Assembly: GCF_002163675.1 (NCBI RefSeq)
Contig: NZ_CP019334.1
Coordinates: forward strand, 1,746,001 to 1,810,000
Source: Polaribacter sp. SA4-12
Lineage (GTDB): Bacteria > Bacteroidota > Bacteroidia > Flavobacteriales > Flavobacteriaceae
Reading direction: 5' to 3'
Length of the DNA stretch: 64,000 bases
Part shown: positions 57,453-64,000 of the stretch, piece after piece
Position numbering within the stretch: position 1 is the first letter of the stretch
How the letters are laid out: every line of letters starts with the position of its first letter
The notes under the pieces: generated by a model
The model's database searches: none
What the model saw: the letters and a program-made list of their open reading frames with translations, nothing else
Told to the model about the DNA's origin: nothing
Made by a program: the position numbers and the translations under genes

Positions 57453-58226
57453 CTATTTTTCATCAGAATATCGATTAAACAAACTTCTTTGTAGTACTTT
57501 TTTGGCATCACTTAAAAGCTTTTCAACTTCATCAATAGTTTTATTTTGCATTTCTGCAATTTCATCCACTTTTAATTTGCTGTTTGTATACAAGTAGAAA
57601 ATTTCACGCATTGTAGACGGCATATTATGTAATACCAGTTCTATATGCTCATTAATTTTATCGTCTCCTAATTGCTCGTCTAATTTTTCTACTAAATCCT
57701 TCTCATTATCTTCTATAAATACTTGGTTTAGCGTATAATCATTATGATTATACGACATGTCGTCTAATTCTTCAATCATTAATAGATCTCCTCCTCCATC
57801 CGAACTAAATTTCTCTTGCATTTCATCCCATTCAGGTTTAGAATAATCATCAATATTATTAAAAAATAACTCATTAAATTCTTCTTCCATAATTAAATCA
57901 TCTAACAAATCATTAGTTTTTTTAAATAACCATAAGTAAAAGTCTTTTTTATTTTCTACCTCTTCAATATTATCATAAATTGTTATAAAAAGTTGGTCTA
58001 TAATATCATCTGCTTTGTATTTCTTTTTAGAAAAATGACCTTTCTTTATTGCTGTAATTAATCTTCCTTTTACATATTTTCTTATTTCTGGTAAAATTTT
58101 TAAGACTAATTCATTAAAAGAAACTTGATTATCTTCTTCTTTAAGTTTAATTAAACTAGAAAATGATTTGGTTACAAAAAGACGAAACTCATTTTTGTTT
58201 TGATAATAAGAAATGCTCGTTTTCAT
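57453..58226 (-). CDS. RNA polymerase sigma factor-like protein
   Basis: A 257-residue protein with the layout of a sigma-70/ECF factor. A region 2-like part is seen at ~40-115 (YVKGRLITAIKKG, ADDIIDQLFITIYDNI, DFYLWLFKKTNDLLDDL) and a region 4-like helix-turn-helix at ~205-250 (LHNMPSTMREIFYLYTNSKLKVDEIAEMQNKT, in two parts). Between them is an unusually long acidic linker (~118-190) with many Asp and Glu. This could inhibit DNA binding until removed or bound. It converges with the UbiB gene; no anti-sigma factor is adjacent. Confidence 0.75.
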   Translation of the reverse strand: MKTSISYYQNKNEFRLFVTKSFSSLIKLKEEDNQVSFNELVLKILPEIRKYVKGRLITAIKKGHFSKKKYKADDIIDQLFITIYDNIEEVENKKDFYLWLFKKTNDLLDDLIMEEEFNELFFNNIDDYSKPEWDEMQEKFSSDGGGDLLMIEELDDMSYNHNDYTLNQVFIEDNEKDLVEKLDEQLGDDKINEHIELVLHNMPSTMREIFYLYTNSKLKVDEIAEMQNKTIDEVEKLLSDAKKVLQRSLFNRYSDEK

Positions 58227-58467
58227 AATATATACTTTTAATATTATTATAAAGCTACAAACTAAAACAGAATAATAGAATGATAATAATCAGTAAAATT
58301 GATTTTAAAACTAATACCTTCTATTTATTTCAATCTATCCTTATAGAGGTAAATGTGAAGTTAGCTCTAAATAGGTAAAATAATTGTCTTTAAATTTAAA
58401 ATTATTTTTTGCTCCACAATCCATTTAATATCAGTAGTTTTGCACGCATTTAAAAAATAAGCTTACA

Positions 58468-58914
58468 ATGAAGCGTATAAAAGAATATAAAAAACTTTTT
58501 GAGGTAGAAGGTCCTATTAATTTAAAAGATCTAAAAAAATCTTACAGAGGTTTGGTTAAAGAATGGCATCCTGATAAATTTACTGATGAAGTAAAGAAAG
58601 AAGAAGCAGACGTTATGAGTACTCAAATTATTGATGGGTATCATTTTTTAGTAAGTATTGCTCCAGAAACGAAAGCAGCAAATTTAGACGCTTATAAAAC
58701 GACTATAACAGAATTTCAAGTTGCAGATTGGCACCATAAAAGCATGTTATTAGAAGTTACTTTTACTGATGGAAATAAATACGAATACTTTGGTGTTAGT
58801 AAAATTCTTTTCGGAAAATTTATAAACGCAAAATCTATGAACAACTTTGGTAAGAGAAATATTTTTAATTCTTTTACTTACAGAAAATCTATGAAAGCTT
58901 CTGTAGAAGTTTAA
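58468..58914 (+). CDS. J-domain plus KTSC-domain protein
   Basis: A 148-residue protein. Residues ~5-65 are a J-like domain with HPD at 34-36 in KEWHPDKF, the motif that stimulates DnaK ATPase. Residues ~85-142 are a KTSC domain (MLLEVTFTDGNKYEYFGVS, then FGKRNIFNSFTYRK), a small domain of unknown function also found at the end of lysyl-tRNA synthetases. The combination suggests a co-chaperone with a specific client or RNA-binding end, which is inference. Monocistronic with a bidirectional terminator. Confidence 0.85.
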   Translation: MKRIKEYKKLFEVEGPINLKDLKKSYRGLVKEWHPDKFTDEVKKEEADVMSTQIIDGYHFLVSIAPETKAANLDAYKTTITEFQVADWHHKSMLLEVTFTDGNKYEYFGVSKILFGKFINAKSMNNFGKRNIFNSFTYRKSMKASVEV

Positions 58915-58936
58915 TCGTTTTTCTTTAAAAATAAAT

Positions 58937-58973
58937 AAAAAAAGAGATTACATTAAATGTAATCTCTTTTTTT
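58937..58973. terminator. Bidirectional terminator
   Basis: AAAGAGATTACATT/AATGTAATCTCTTT stem with A and T runs on both sides, between convergent genes. Confidence 0.85.
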
Positions 58974-58993
58974 ATGAATAATAATTAGAAAAC

Positions 58994-59941
58994 TTACTCT
59001 AAAGCTCCTAAATAACGTTCTGCATCTAAAGCCGCCATACAACCTGTACCTGCAGCGGTTACAGCTTGTCTGTATTCTTTATCTTGAATATCTCCAGCAG
59101 CAAAAACTCCTGGTAAATTCGTTTTAGTAGATTTCCCTTTGGTGATTAAATATCCTGTTTCATCCATATCTAAAACACCTTTAAATAAGTCTGAATTTGG
59201 AGTATGACCAATTGCAATGAAAACTCCTGTTACAGGAATATCTGTTGTTTCTTTTGTCTGATTATTGATAGCTCTAACACCTTCAACAACATTAGAACCT
59301 AAAACCTCATCTATTTCGGTGTTGTATAGAACTTCAATATTTTTAGTTTTATTAACTCTATGTTGCATCGCTTTAGAAGCTCTCATAAAATCTTTACGAA
59401 CCAATATTGTAACTTTATTACAAATATTAGATAAGTAAGTCGCTTCTTCTGCAGCAGTATCTCCTGCTCCAACAACTACTACATCTTGACCTTTATAGAA
59501 AAAGCCATCACAAGTTGCACAAGCAGAAACTCCTCCACCAATTAAACGTTGCTCACTTTCTATCCCTAAATATTTTGCAGTTGCTCCTGTAGAAATAATT
59601 ATTGTTTCTGCTTCTATTTCTTTAGACTCATCAACAATAACTTTATGAATTCCACCAACTTCTTCGCTTAACTCAACTTTTGTAACCAAACCAAAACGAA
59701 CTTCTGTACCAAAGCGTTCTGCTTGCTTTTTTAAGTCTTCCATCATTGCAGTTCCATCTGTACCTTCTGCATAACCAGGAAAATTATCAACTTCAGTTGT
59801 TGTTGTTAATTGACCTCCCATTTGCATACCTGTATACATAATAGGTTTCATGTCTGCTCTAGCTGCATAAATTGCGGCAGTATATCCTGCAGGACCAGAA
59901 CCTATAATTAAACATTTAATTTTTTCTATTGTATCTGACAT
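58994..59941 (-). CDS. trxB: Thioredoxin reductase
   Basis: A 315-residue NADPH-dependent flavoenzyme that reduces thioredoxin. From the ATG at 59941 (MSDTIEKIKCLIIGSGPAGY) the FAD motif is GSGPAG (14-19), the redox pair Cys141-Cys144 is in ACATCDGFF, the NADPH motif is GAGDTAAEE and the C-terminal FAD contact is FAAGDIQDKEYRQ. A 16-codon upstream extension is not typical and was dropped. It could serve the thioredoxin of the peroxiredoxin operon. Confidence 0.96.
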   Translation of the reverse strand: MSDTIEKIKCLIIGSGPAGYTAAIYAARADMKPIMYTGMQMGGQLTTTTEVDNFPGYAEGTDGTAMMEDLKKQAERFGTEVRFGLVTKVELSEEVGGIHKVIVDESKEIEAETIIISTGATAKYLGIESEQRLIGGGVSACATCDGFFYKGQDVVVVGAGDTAAEEATYLSNICNKVTILVRKDFMRASKAMQHRVNKTKNIEVLYNTEIDEVLGSNVVEGVRAINNQTKETTDIPVTGVFIAIGHTPNSDLFKGVLDMDETGYLITKGKSTKTNLPGVFAAGDIQDKEYRQAVTAAGTGCMAALDAERYLGALE

Positions 59942-60068
59942 AATATTCTGTATCGCTTTTAGAATTGTAAAAATATAGCTTTTTAGCACTTATAAAAACG
60001 AATGTTTATAAGTTTTTATAATGAAAACATAGTCAAATTTAATTAACTAATAATAATTATTAAATTGA

Positions 60069-60098
60069 TTGTTTTATTACAAAAAGGATGTATCTTTG
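60069..60098 (+). promoter_or_regulatory. Promoter of tRNA-Pro
   Basis: TTG at 60069-60071, 19 bases, TATCTTTG at 60091-60098: a consensus Bacteroidota promoter, with transcription starting some 20 bases before the tRNA. Confidence 0.75.
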
Positions 60099-60123
60099 CA
60101 GTCCTTAAATGAACAATCATTTT

Positions 60124-60198
60124 CGGGGTGTAGCGTAGCCCGGTCATCGCGCCTCGTTTGGGACGAGGAGGTCGCAGGTTCGAATCCTGCCACCCCGA
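60124..60198 (+). tRNA. tRNA-Pro (anticodon TGG)
   Basis: 75-base cloverleaf. Acceptor stem CGGGGTG/CACCCCG with discriminator A; anticodon stem CCTCG/CGAGG with loop TTTGGGA (anticodon TGG); T stem GCAGG/CCTGC with TTCGAAT. CCA is not encoded. Confidence 0.95.
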
Positions 60199-60206
60199 CT
60201 GAAACT

Positions 60207-60243
60207 AAAAAACCTTGATAAATTTTATCAAGGTTTTTTTTTG
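60207..60243 (+). terminator. Terminator of tRNA-Pro
   Basis: AAACCTTGATAAA/TTTTATCAAGGTTT stem and a run of T nine bases after the tRNA. Confidence 0.85.
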
Positions 60244-60445
60244 TTTTAAACATTCGCATATCTATAACCTAAGTCATTTCTATAGTGGCTTCTTAATTAT
60301 ATTTTAGTAAAGTTAGAGTAGTTTTAATATAACAAAATAGCGAGAAAAATTTATCCTATAAATAGTATTCGAATTACTATAGAGCATAAAATATTCAATT
60401 TAATTATTACCAGGTTATAAAGAGAAAACGAATAGAAATCACACA

Positions 60446-60951
60446 ATGAATATAGGCTTAGTTCTTTCTAAAGGTGGCGCAAGAGGCGCTAGAAGAGTTT
60501 GGTATTTCACCAACTCATATTTATGGAACAAGTGCAGGAGCTATTTTAGGCTCACTATATGCTGCTGATATAAACTGGTCTGAAATATTGCATTTTTTTA
60601 AAACCATACCAATATTTCAAACCAATAGATACGCACGCAATAAGCCTAGTTTATAAATTTATAAATTTTTATGATGATAGAGGAACTTTAAATAATTTTC
60701 CTTTAGAACTCCTAATGAAAGATTGTGGTAGAATTATAGGTGTCTATGAAAATCATTTAAAAAACATAACTATTAAAGTAACTTCAGCATCTCTGCTAAA
60801 ATTTCCTGATTGTGATTTGGTCGTTTATCTAGAAAAGCTCATTAATTATGGTACTTTTGATATGAGTAATATTGATGCTATTTTTAACTTAGGCTATACA
60901 AACACTAAAAGAGCCTTAATAAACAATAAAAACCTACTAATAAATAATTAA
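60446..60951 (+). pseudogene. Decayed patatin-like phospholipase
   Basis: Pieces of one patatin protein lie in order but in different frames. MNIGLVLSKGGARGA (60446) is the oxyanion-loop start, then after a small deletion the +1 frame reads ALEEFGISPTHIYGTSAGAI with the GxSxG serine, and stops at NKPSL. A second block in another frame reads FYDDRGTLNNFP, then MKDCGRIIGVYENHLKNI and ends YGTFDMSNIDAIFNLGYTN, the usual family C-terminus. The middle third, with the catalytic Asp, is missing, and a further shortening is visible after TSASLLK. At least three deletions make it non-functional. Confidence 0.8.
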
Positions 60952-60978
60952 AATAAATACCCAAACATTTCATTTTAC

Positions 60979-60990
60979 TGATTTTTATCA
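60979..60990. promoter_or_regulatory. CRP/FNR-type dyad before the PAS kinase
   Basis: TGATTTTTATCA (TGAT-N4-ATCA). Its centre is exactly 29.5 bases before the -7 box TATATTTG at 61014, the same spacing as in the acetate transporter promoter. Confidence 0.5.
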
Positions 60991-61013
60991 TTTTTTTCCG
61001 TAATTATTAACTA

Positions 61014-61021
61014 TATATTTG
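61014..61021 (+). promoter_or_regulatory. -7 box of the PAS kinase transcript
   Basis: TATATTTG fits TAnnTTTG; no TTG is at -33, where the dyad sits instead. It leaves a ~200-base leader before the kinase gene. Confidence 0.5.
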
Positions 61022-61028
61022 GTTCAAT

Positions 61029-61100
61029 ATGGATAGATATTCTTCATTTTTTTTTAACGAAAAAACTTTAGATTACATATCTGATATTCTTATCCGTTAG
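61029..61100 (+). CDS. Possible 23-residue leader peptide
   Basis: ATG at 61029, eight bases after the -7 box, opens a frame for MDRYSSFFFNEKTLDYISDI plus LIR and a TAG stop. It would be leaderless. It could be a leader peptide or only a chance frame; there is no other support. Confidence 0.25.
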   Translation: MDRYSSFFFNEKTLDYISDILIR

Positions 61101-61225
61101 CATGCTTTTGGTTTAGCATTCTGATGGATAATTTTTACGTTTTTAGAACTCAGTAACAAATCCCCCCATTAAAAATACAGCAGCTTATACATCAAAAGGA
61201 ATAGTAAAACAAAAATCACTCTAGA

Positions 61226-63982
61226 ATGATAGCCGAATTAAAAGACGATACAATTTTTAAACGCATTTTTGAATTTTCTATTGAAGGTATTTTAGTCATT
61301 GATGATAATGGATCTATTATTAAGGCCAATCCTGCTATCGAACAAATGTTTGGTTATAATACTGGCGAATTGTTAGAGAAAAAGATAGAAACTCTAATTC
61401 CAAATATATTCCAAATAACAGTTGGTTCTCACAAAATAACATATCTCAAAAAACCTATAACAAAACGCATAGGTGAAGATTTAGATGTATTTGGCATAAA
61501 CAAAAATGGTTCTAAGTTTCCGATAGAAATAAGTTTAACTTCTTCTAAAACTGATAATAAGCAAGTATTACTCGCTTTTGTAATTGATATTACAAAACGC
61601 ATATTGGCAAGTCAAAAACTAATTGAGTGTAAGCGTAAAATAGCAGAATCTCAGCGTCTAGCACATGTAGGTAATTGGTGTTGGAATATACAAACCAATG
61701 AAAGAAATTGGTCTGACGAGTTTTATAGAATTTGCGGTCTTATACCTGGAGACAAAGATCTTAATTCAGAAACTGCCATAGAACTTATCCACCCAGAGGA
61801 CAGAGAAAGCACTTTAGAAATTATAAATAATGCTATTGAAAAGCAAGTACCATATAAATACAAGAAAAGGATTTTGAGACCAGATGGTACCATTAGACAC
61901 ATTATAACAAAAGGAGAAATATCTTTTGATAAGAATAAAAAACCAATAGAAATATTTGGTACCATGCAAGATATTACCACACATAAAAAAATTGAAAATG
62001 AGCTAAAAAACAGTAAAAAAAGAAATCAAGATATATTAGAAACTTTACCCGATTTAATGATTCTCTATGATAAATACGGAAACCTTCTTGAATTCCATAA
62101 TCCAGAAGGAGTTGAGTTAGAAGAAAATATAGGTAAAAACATCGATAGAATATTCCCTGAAAAGGTTTGTAAAAGAATAAGAGGAGCGTTTGCTAAATGC
62201 GAAAAAACAAAAAAAACTCAAATAATTGAATATTCACTTACCCTTAAGGGTAAGTTAATACATATAGAATCACGAATAGTTAAAACAGAAGAAGGTCATT
62301 TTTTATCGATTATACGCAACATCACAGAAAGTAAAAATGCTGAAAAGATAATCTTAGAAAACGAACAAAGACTTAAACTTACCTTAGAAGCAGGCGAGTT
62401 TGGTTCTTGGGACTGGAATTTAATTTCTAATGAAATAGTAAGAGACACCTATCAAAACTCATTATTTGGTATGAAAGCAGAAGAATATACTGCTACCTAT
62501 GAATCTTTTTTAAAGAAAATACACCATGAAGATAGAGACAATGTACAATTTATAATTTCTGAAGCAATAAAAAATACAAGTAGTTACGCCATAGAATATA
62601 GAATAATACACCCTGATTTATCTGTTCATTGGCTTAATGAAAAAGGTAATATTTATAGAAACAAACACGGGAAACCTGTTCGAATTATAGGTGTAACCAA
62701 TAGTATTACAAAGCAGAAAAAAGCAGAAGAAAAATTAAAAGAAAGCGAAGAGAGATTACGTAATTATACTATAGAGTTAGAAGAAAAAGTAGCAGAACGA
62801 ACTAAAGAACTTACAACAACGGTTCAAAAACTAGTAGCATCTAATTTAAGCCTTGAAGACCAAATATTAATAACTGAAGAAGCAGAAATTATAGCCTTAA
62901 GCAGTAAACAACTAATTGCCAACATTACTAAAAATTTTCCCAAAGGATTTGTTGCCGTTGTTGATACAAATTTTAACATTATTTTTATTGAGGGTGAAGA
63001 ATTCGAGGAGCTATGTTTTAAAGGTTATCCTGATAAAGAGATTACAATTGACCTGATTAAAAGTTTACTGGAAGATGCAAAAACAAAAGTTAAAAATAAA
63101 ATTAAGAAATCACTAAAAGGAAAACACTGTTCTTTTGAAGTGAAATTTCAAGAAAGAACATATCTGGTGAATACAACACCACTTTTTGATCTTGAAAAAA
63201 AAATAACTCAAGTTTTACTTGTCTACAACAACATTACAGATCAAAAACAAGCAGAACTTAAAATATTAAATACCTTAAAAGTAGAACAAGAATTAGGTGA
63301 ATTAAAATCACGCTTTATCTCTATGGCTTCCCACGAATTCAGAACACCATTAAGTGCTATTTTATCTTCTGCTATATTAATTGAAAAACAAAACGAAAAT
63401 GGTAAAGAAGATAGAAGACTGAGGCATATTTCTAAGATAAGATCGAATGTTAAAAACCTAGTCGTTATACTTAATGACTTCTTATCTTTAAGTAAATTAG
63501 AGGAAGGAAAAGTGATTATACAACCTTCGAAGTTTAATATCATAGAATTTTCAAAATCTTTGATAGAAGAAATTCAAGATATCAAAAAAAATGGTCAGAC
63601 CATAAATTTTACTCACAATCAATTAACTAAAGACGTTTTTCTTGATCAAAAATTATTTAAACATATTGCCTTTAACTTGCTCTCTAATGCCATCAAATAT
63701 TCAGAAAAAAATACAGAAATCACTTACAAAATAAAAAGTAGTCATTCTAAATTACAAATTGAAATAATAGATCAAGGTATTGGCATCCCTATTAAAGATC
63801 AAAATAATATGTTTCAAAGGTTTTACCGTGCCAACAATGCTGCAAACATACAAGGAACTGGTTTAGGATTAAATATCGTAAAACAATATACTGAGTTAAT
63901 GGGAGGCAACATAAAGTTTAAAAGTCAAGTAAACAAGGGCTCAACTTTTTACATTGAGTTTCCTTTAAATTTAAAGAAATGA
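61226..63982 (+). CDS. Multi-PAS sensor histidine kinase
   Basis: A 918-residue cytosolic hybrid-free histidine kinase without membrane segments. Five PAS-like domains can be laid out: ~7-125 (IFEFSIEGILVIDDNG), ~135-255 (PAS_3 type, VGNWCWNIQTNERNW), ~265-370, ~375-500 (PAS_3 type, FGSWDWNLIS) and ~555-670. A coiled coil (KLKESEERLRNYTIELEEKV) precedes the last. HisKA has phospho-acceptor His703 (MASHEFRTPL), and the ATPase domain has the N box FNLLSNAIKYS, DQGIGIP and GTGLGLNIVKQY. It senses a small molecule, redox or light in the cytosol. Its stop overlaps the ATG of the next gene, probably its response regulator. Confidence 0.92.
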   Translation: MIAELKDDTIFKRIFEFSIEGILVIDDNGSIIKANPAIEQMFGYNTGELLEKKIETLIPNIFQITVGSHKITYLKKPITKRIGEDLDVFGINKNGSKFPIEISLTSSKTDNKQVLLAFVIDITKRILASQKLIECKRKIAESQRLAHVGNWCWNIQTNERNWSDEFYRICGLIPGDKDLNSETAIELIHPEDRESTLEIINNAIEKQVPYKYKKRILRPDGTIRHIITKGEISFDKNKKPIEIFGTMQDITTHKKIENELKNSKKRNQDILETLPDLMILYDKYGNLLEFHNPEGVELEENIGKNIDRIFPEKVCKRIRGAFAKCEKTKKTQIIEYSLTLKGKLIHIESRIVKTEEGHFLSIIRNITESKNAEKIILENEQRLKLTLEAGEFGSWDWNLISNEIVRDTYQNSLFGMKAEEYTATYESFLKKIHHEDRDNVQFIISEAIKNTSSYAIEYRIIHPDLSVHWLNEKGNIYRNKHGKPVRIIGVTNSITKQKKAEEKLKESEERLRNYTIELEEKVAERTKELTTTVQKLVASNLSLEDQILITEEAEIIALSSKQLIANITKNFPKGFVAVVDTNFNIIFIEGEEFEELCFKGYPDKEITIDLIKSLLEDAKTKVKNKIKKSLKGKHCSFEVKFQERTYLVNTTPLFDLEKKITQVLLVYNNITDQKQAELKILNTLKVEQELGELKSRFISMASHEFRTPLSAILSSAILIEKQNENGKEDRRLRHISKIRSNVKNLVVILNDFLSLSKLEEGKVIIQPSKFNIIEFSKSLIEEIQDIKKNGQTINFTHNQLTKDVFLDQKLFKHIAFNLLSNAIKYSEKNTEITYKIKSSHSKLQIEIIDQGIGIPIKDQNNMFQRFYRANNAANIQGTGLGLNIVKQYTELMGGNIKFKSQVNKGSTFYIEFPLNLKK

Positions 63983-64000
63983 AAAAAGTATTATTAATTG
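63979..64000 (+). CDS. Start of the next gene, probable response regulator (partial)
   Basis: ATG overlaps the kinase stop in ATGA and reads MKKVLLI before the window ends. The hydrophobic strand after a basic start is how receiver domains begin, and the coupling to a kinase supports it. Only seven residues are visible. Confidence 0.45.

Noticed and set aside
60077..60259. 60-codon minus-strand frame over the tRNA-Pro
   Set aside because: It is the reverse reading of the tRNA and its terminator, a common artefact (VGVAGFEPATSSSQTRRDD).
60474..60656. Stand-alone 60-residue protein with GTSAG motif
   Set aside because: It is the middle piece of the decayed patatin gene, with its start only an accidental GTG in the oxyanion-loop region.

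Overview
The window is a 64 kb stretch of low-GC chromosome that reads as a marine-type member of the Flavobacteriaceae (Bacteroidota); the genus (Polaribacter or Tenacibaculum-like) is a guess. The support is: promoters of the Bacteroidota type (TTG, about 19 bases, TAnnTTTG), weak Shine-Dalgarno signals, many lipoproteins with a Cys near residue 16-18, fused SerB-SerA, pdhA-pdhC without pdhB, a PafA-type phosphatase, C-minus ribosomal protein L31, and several families of palindromic intergenic repeats.

Left part (1-8115, minus strand): a tryptophan/kynurenine degradation operon. In transcription order it holds kynureninase, a small lipoprotein, kynurenine 3-monooxygenase, a DUF1697 protein, a RidA-type 2-aminomuconate deaminase, 2-aminomuconate semialdehyde dehydrogenase, a 75-residue protein, an SDR protein with a degenerate active site, and 3-hydroxyanthranilate 3,4-dioxygenase. 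Together these would take kynurenine to central metabolites; the decarboxylase ACMSD is missing and probably lies beyond the left edge. Gaps between cistrons are filled by two repeat families. One is a ~130 bp inverted-repeat element that supplies the stop codon of the gene before it and a purine-rich leader for the gene after it.

8163-19091: NlpC/P60 lipoprotein, a small membrane protein, the SerB-SerA fusion, a UbiA-like membrane protein, glycine decarboxylase gcvP, an outer-membrane beta-barrel, an acetate transporter behind a CRP/FNR-like activator site, and a DJ-1/PfpI lipoprotein. 19230-19990 is an orphan gene flanked by hairpins resembling integron attC sites. 19989-29251: glutamate-synthase-like protein, rpmE2, glutaminyl cyclase, beta-helix lipoprotein, amidohydrolase, SDR, SprT-like protein and a DUF389 membrane protein.

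29252-47497: a tandem duplication of tRNA-Lys, an MlaEF-type lipid ABC transporter, PafA-like phosphatase, PrsW protease, CtlX-like hydrolase, VanX-like dipeptidase, pdhA-pdhC, a small GNAT/GDSL/amine oxidase group, a peroxiredoxin-thioredoxin operon, an NtrC-type regulator without a DNA-binding domain, MscS channel and a NatAB-type ABC exporter.

47674-53568 is a MarR-controlled fatty acid beta-oxidation operon (fadN-fadA-fadE order) with two palindromic operators. 53829-58226 is a probable stress or oxygen-limitation group (Cys-less ArsC-like protein, e(P4)-type phosphatase, UbiB kinase, sigma-like factor). The end has a J-KTSC protein, trxB, tRNA-Pro, a decayed patatin pseudogene, a five-PAS histidine kinase and the first codons of a probable response regulator. 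The most notable unifying signal is a CRP/FNR-type dyad placed at the same distance (29.5 bp) from the -7 box in front of both the acetate transporter and the PAS kinase, with two weaker copies in the 53.7-55.3 kb group.
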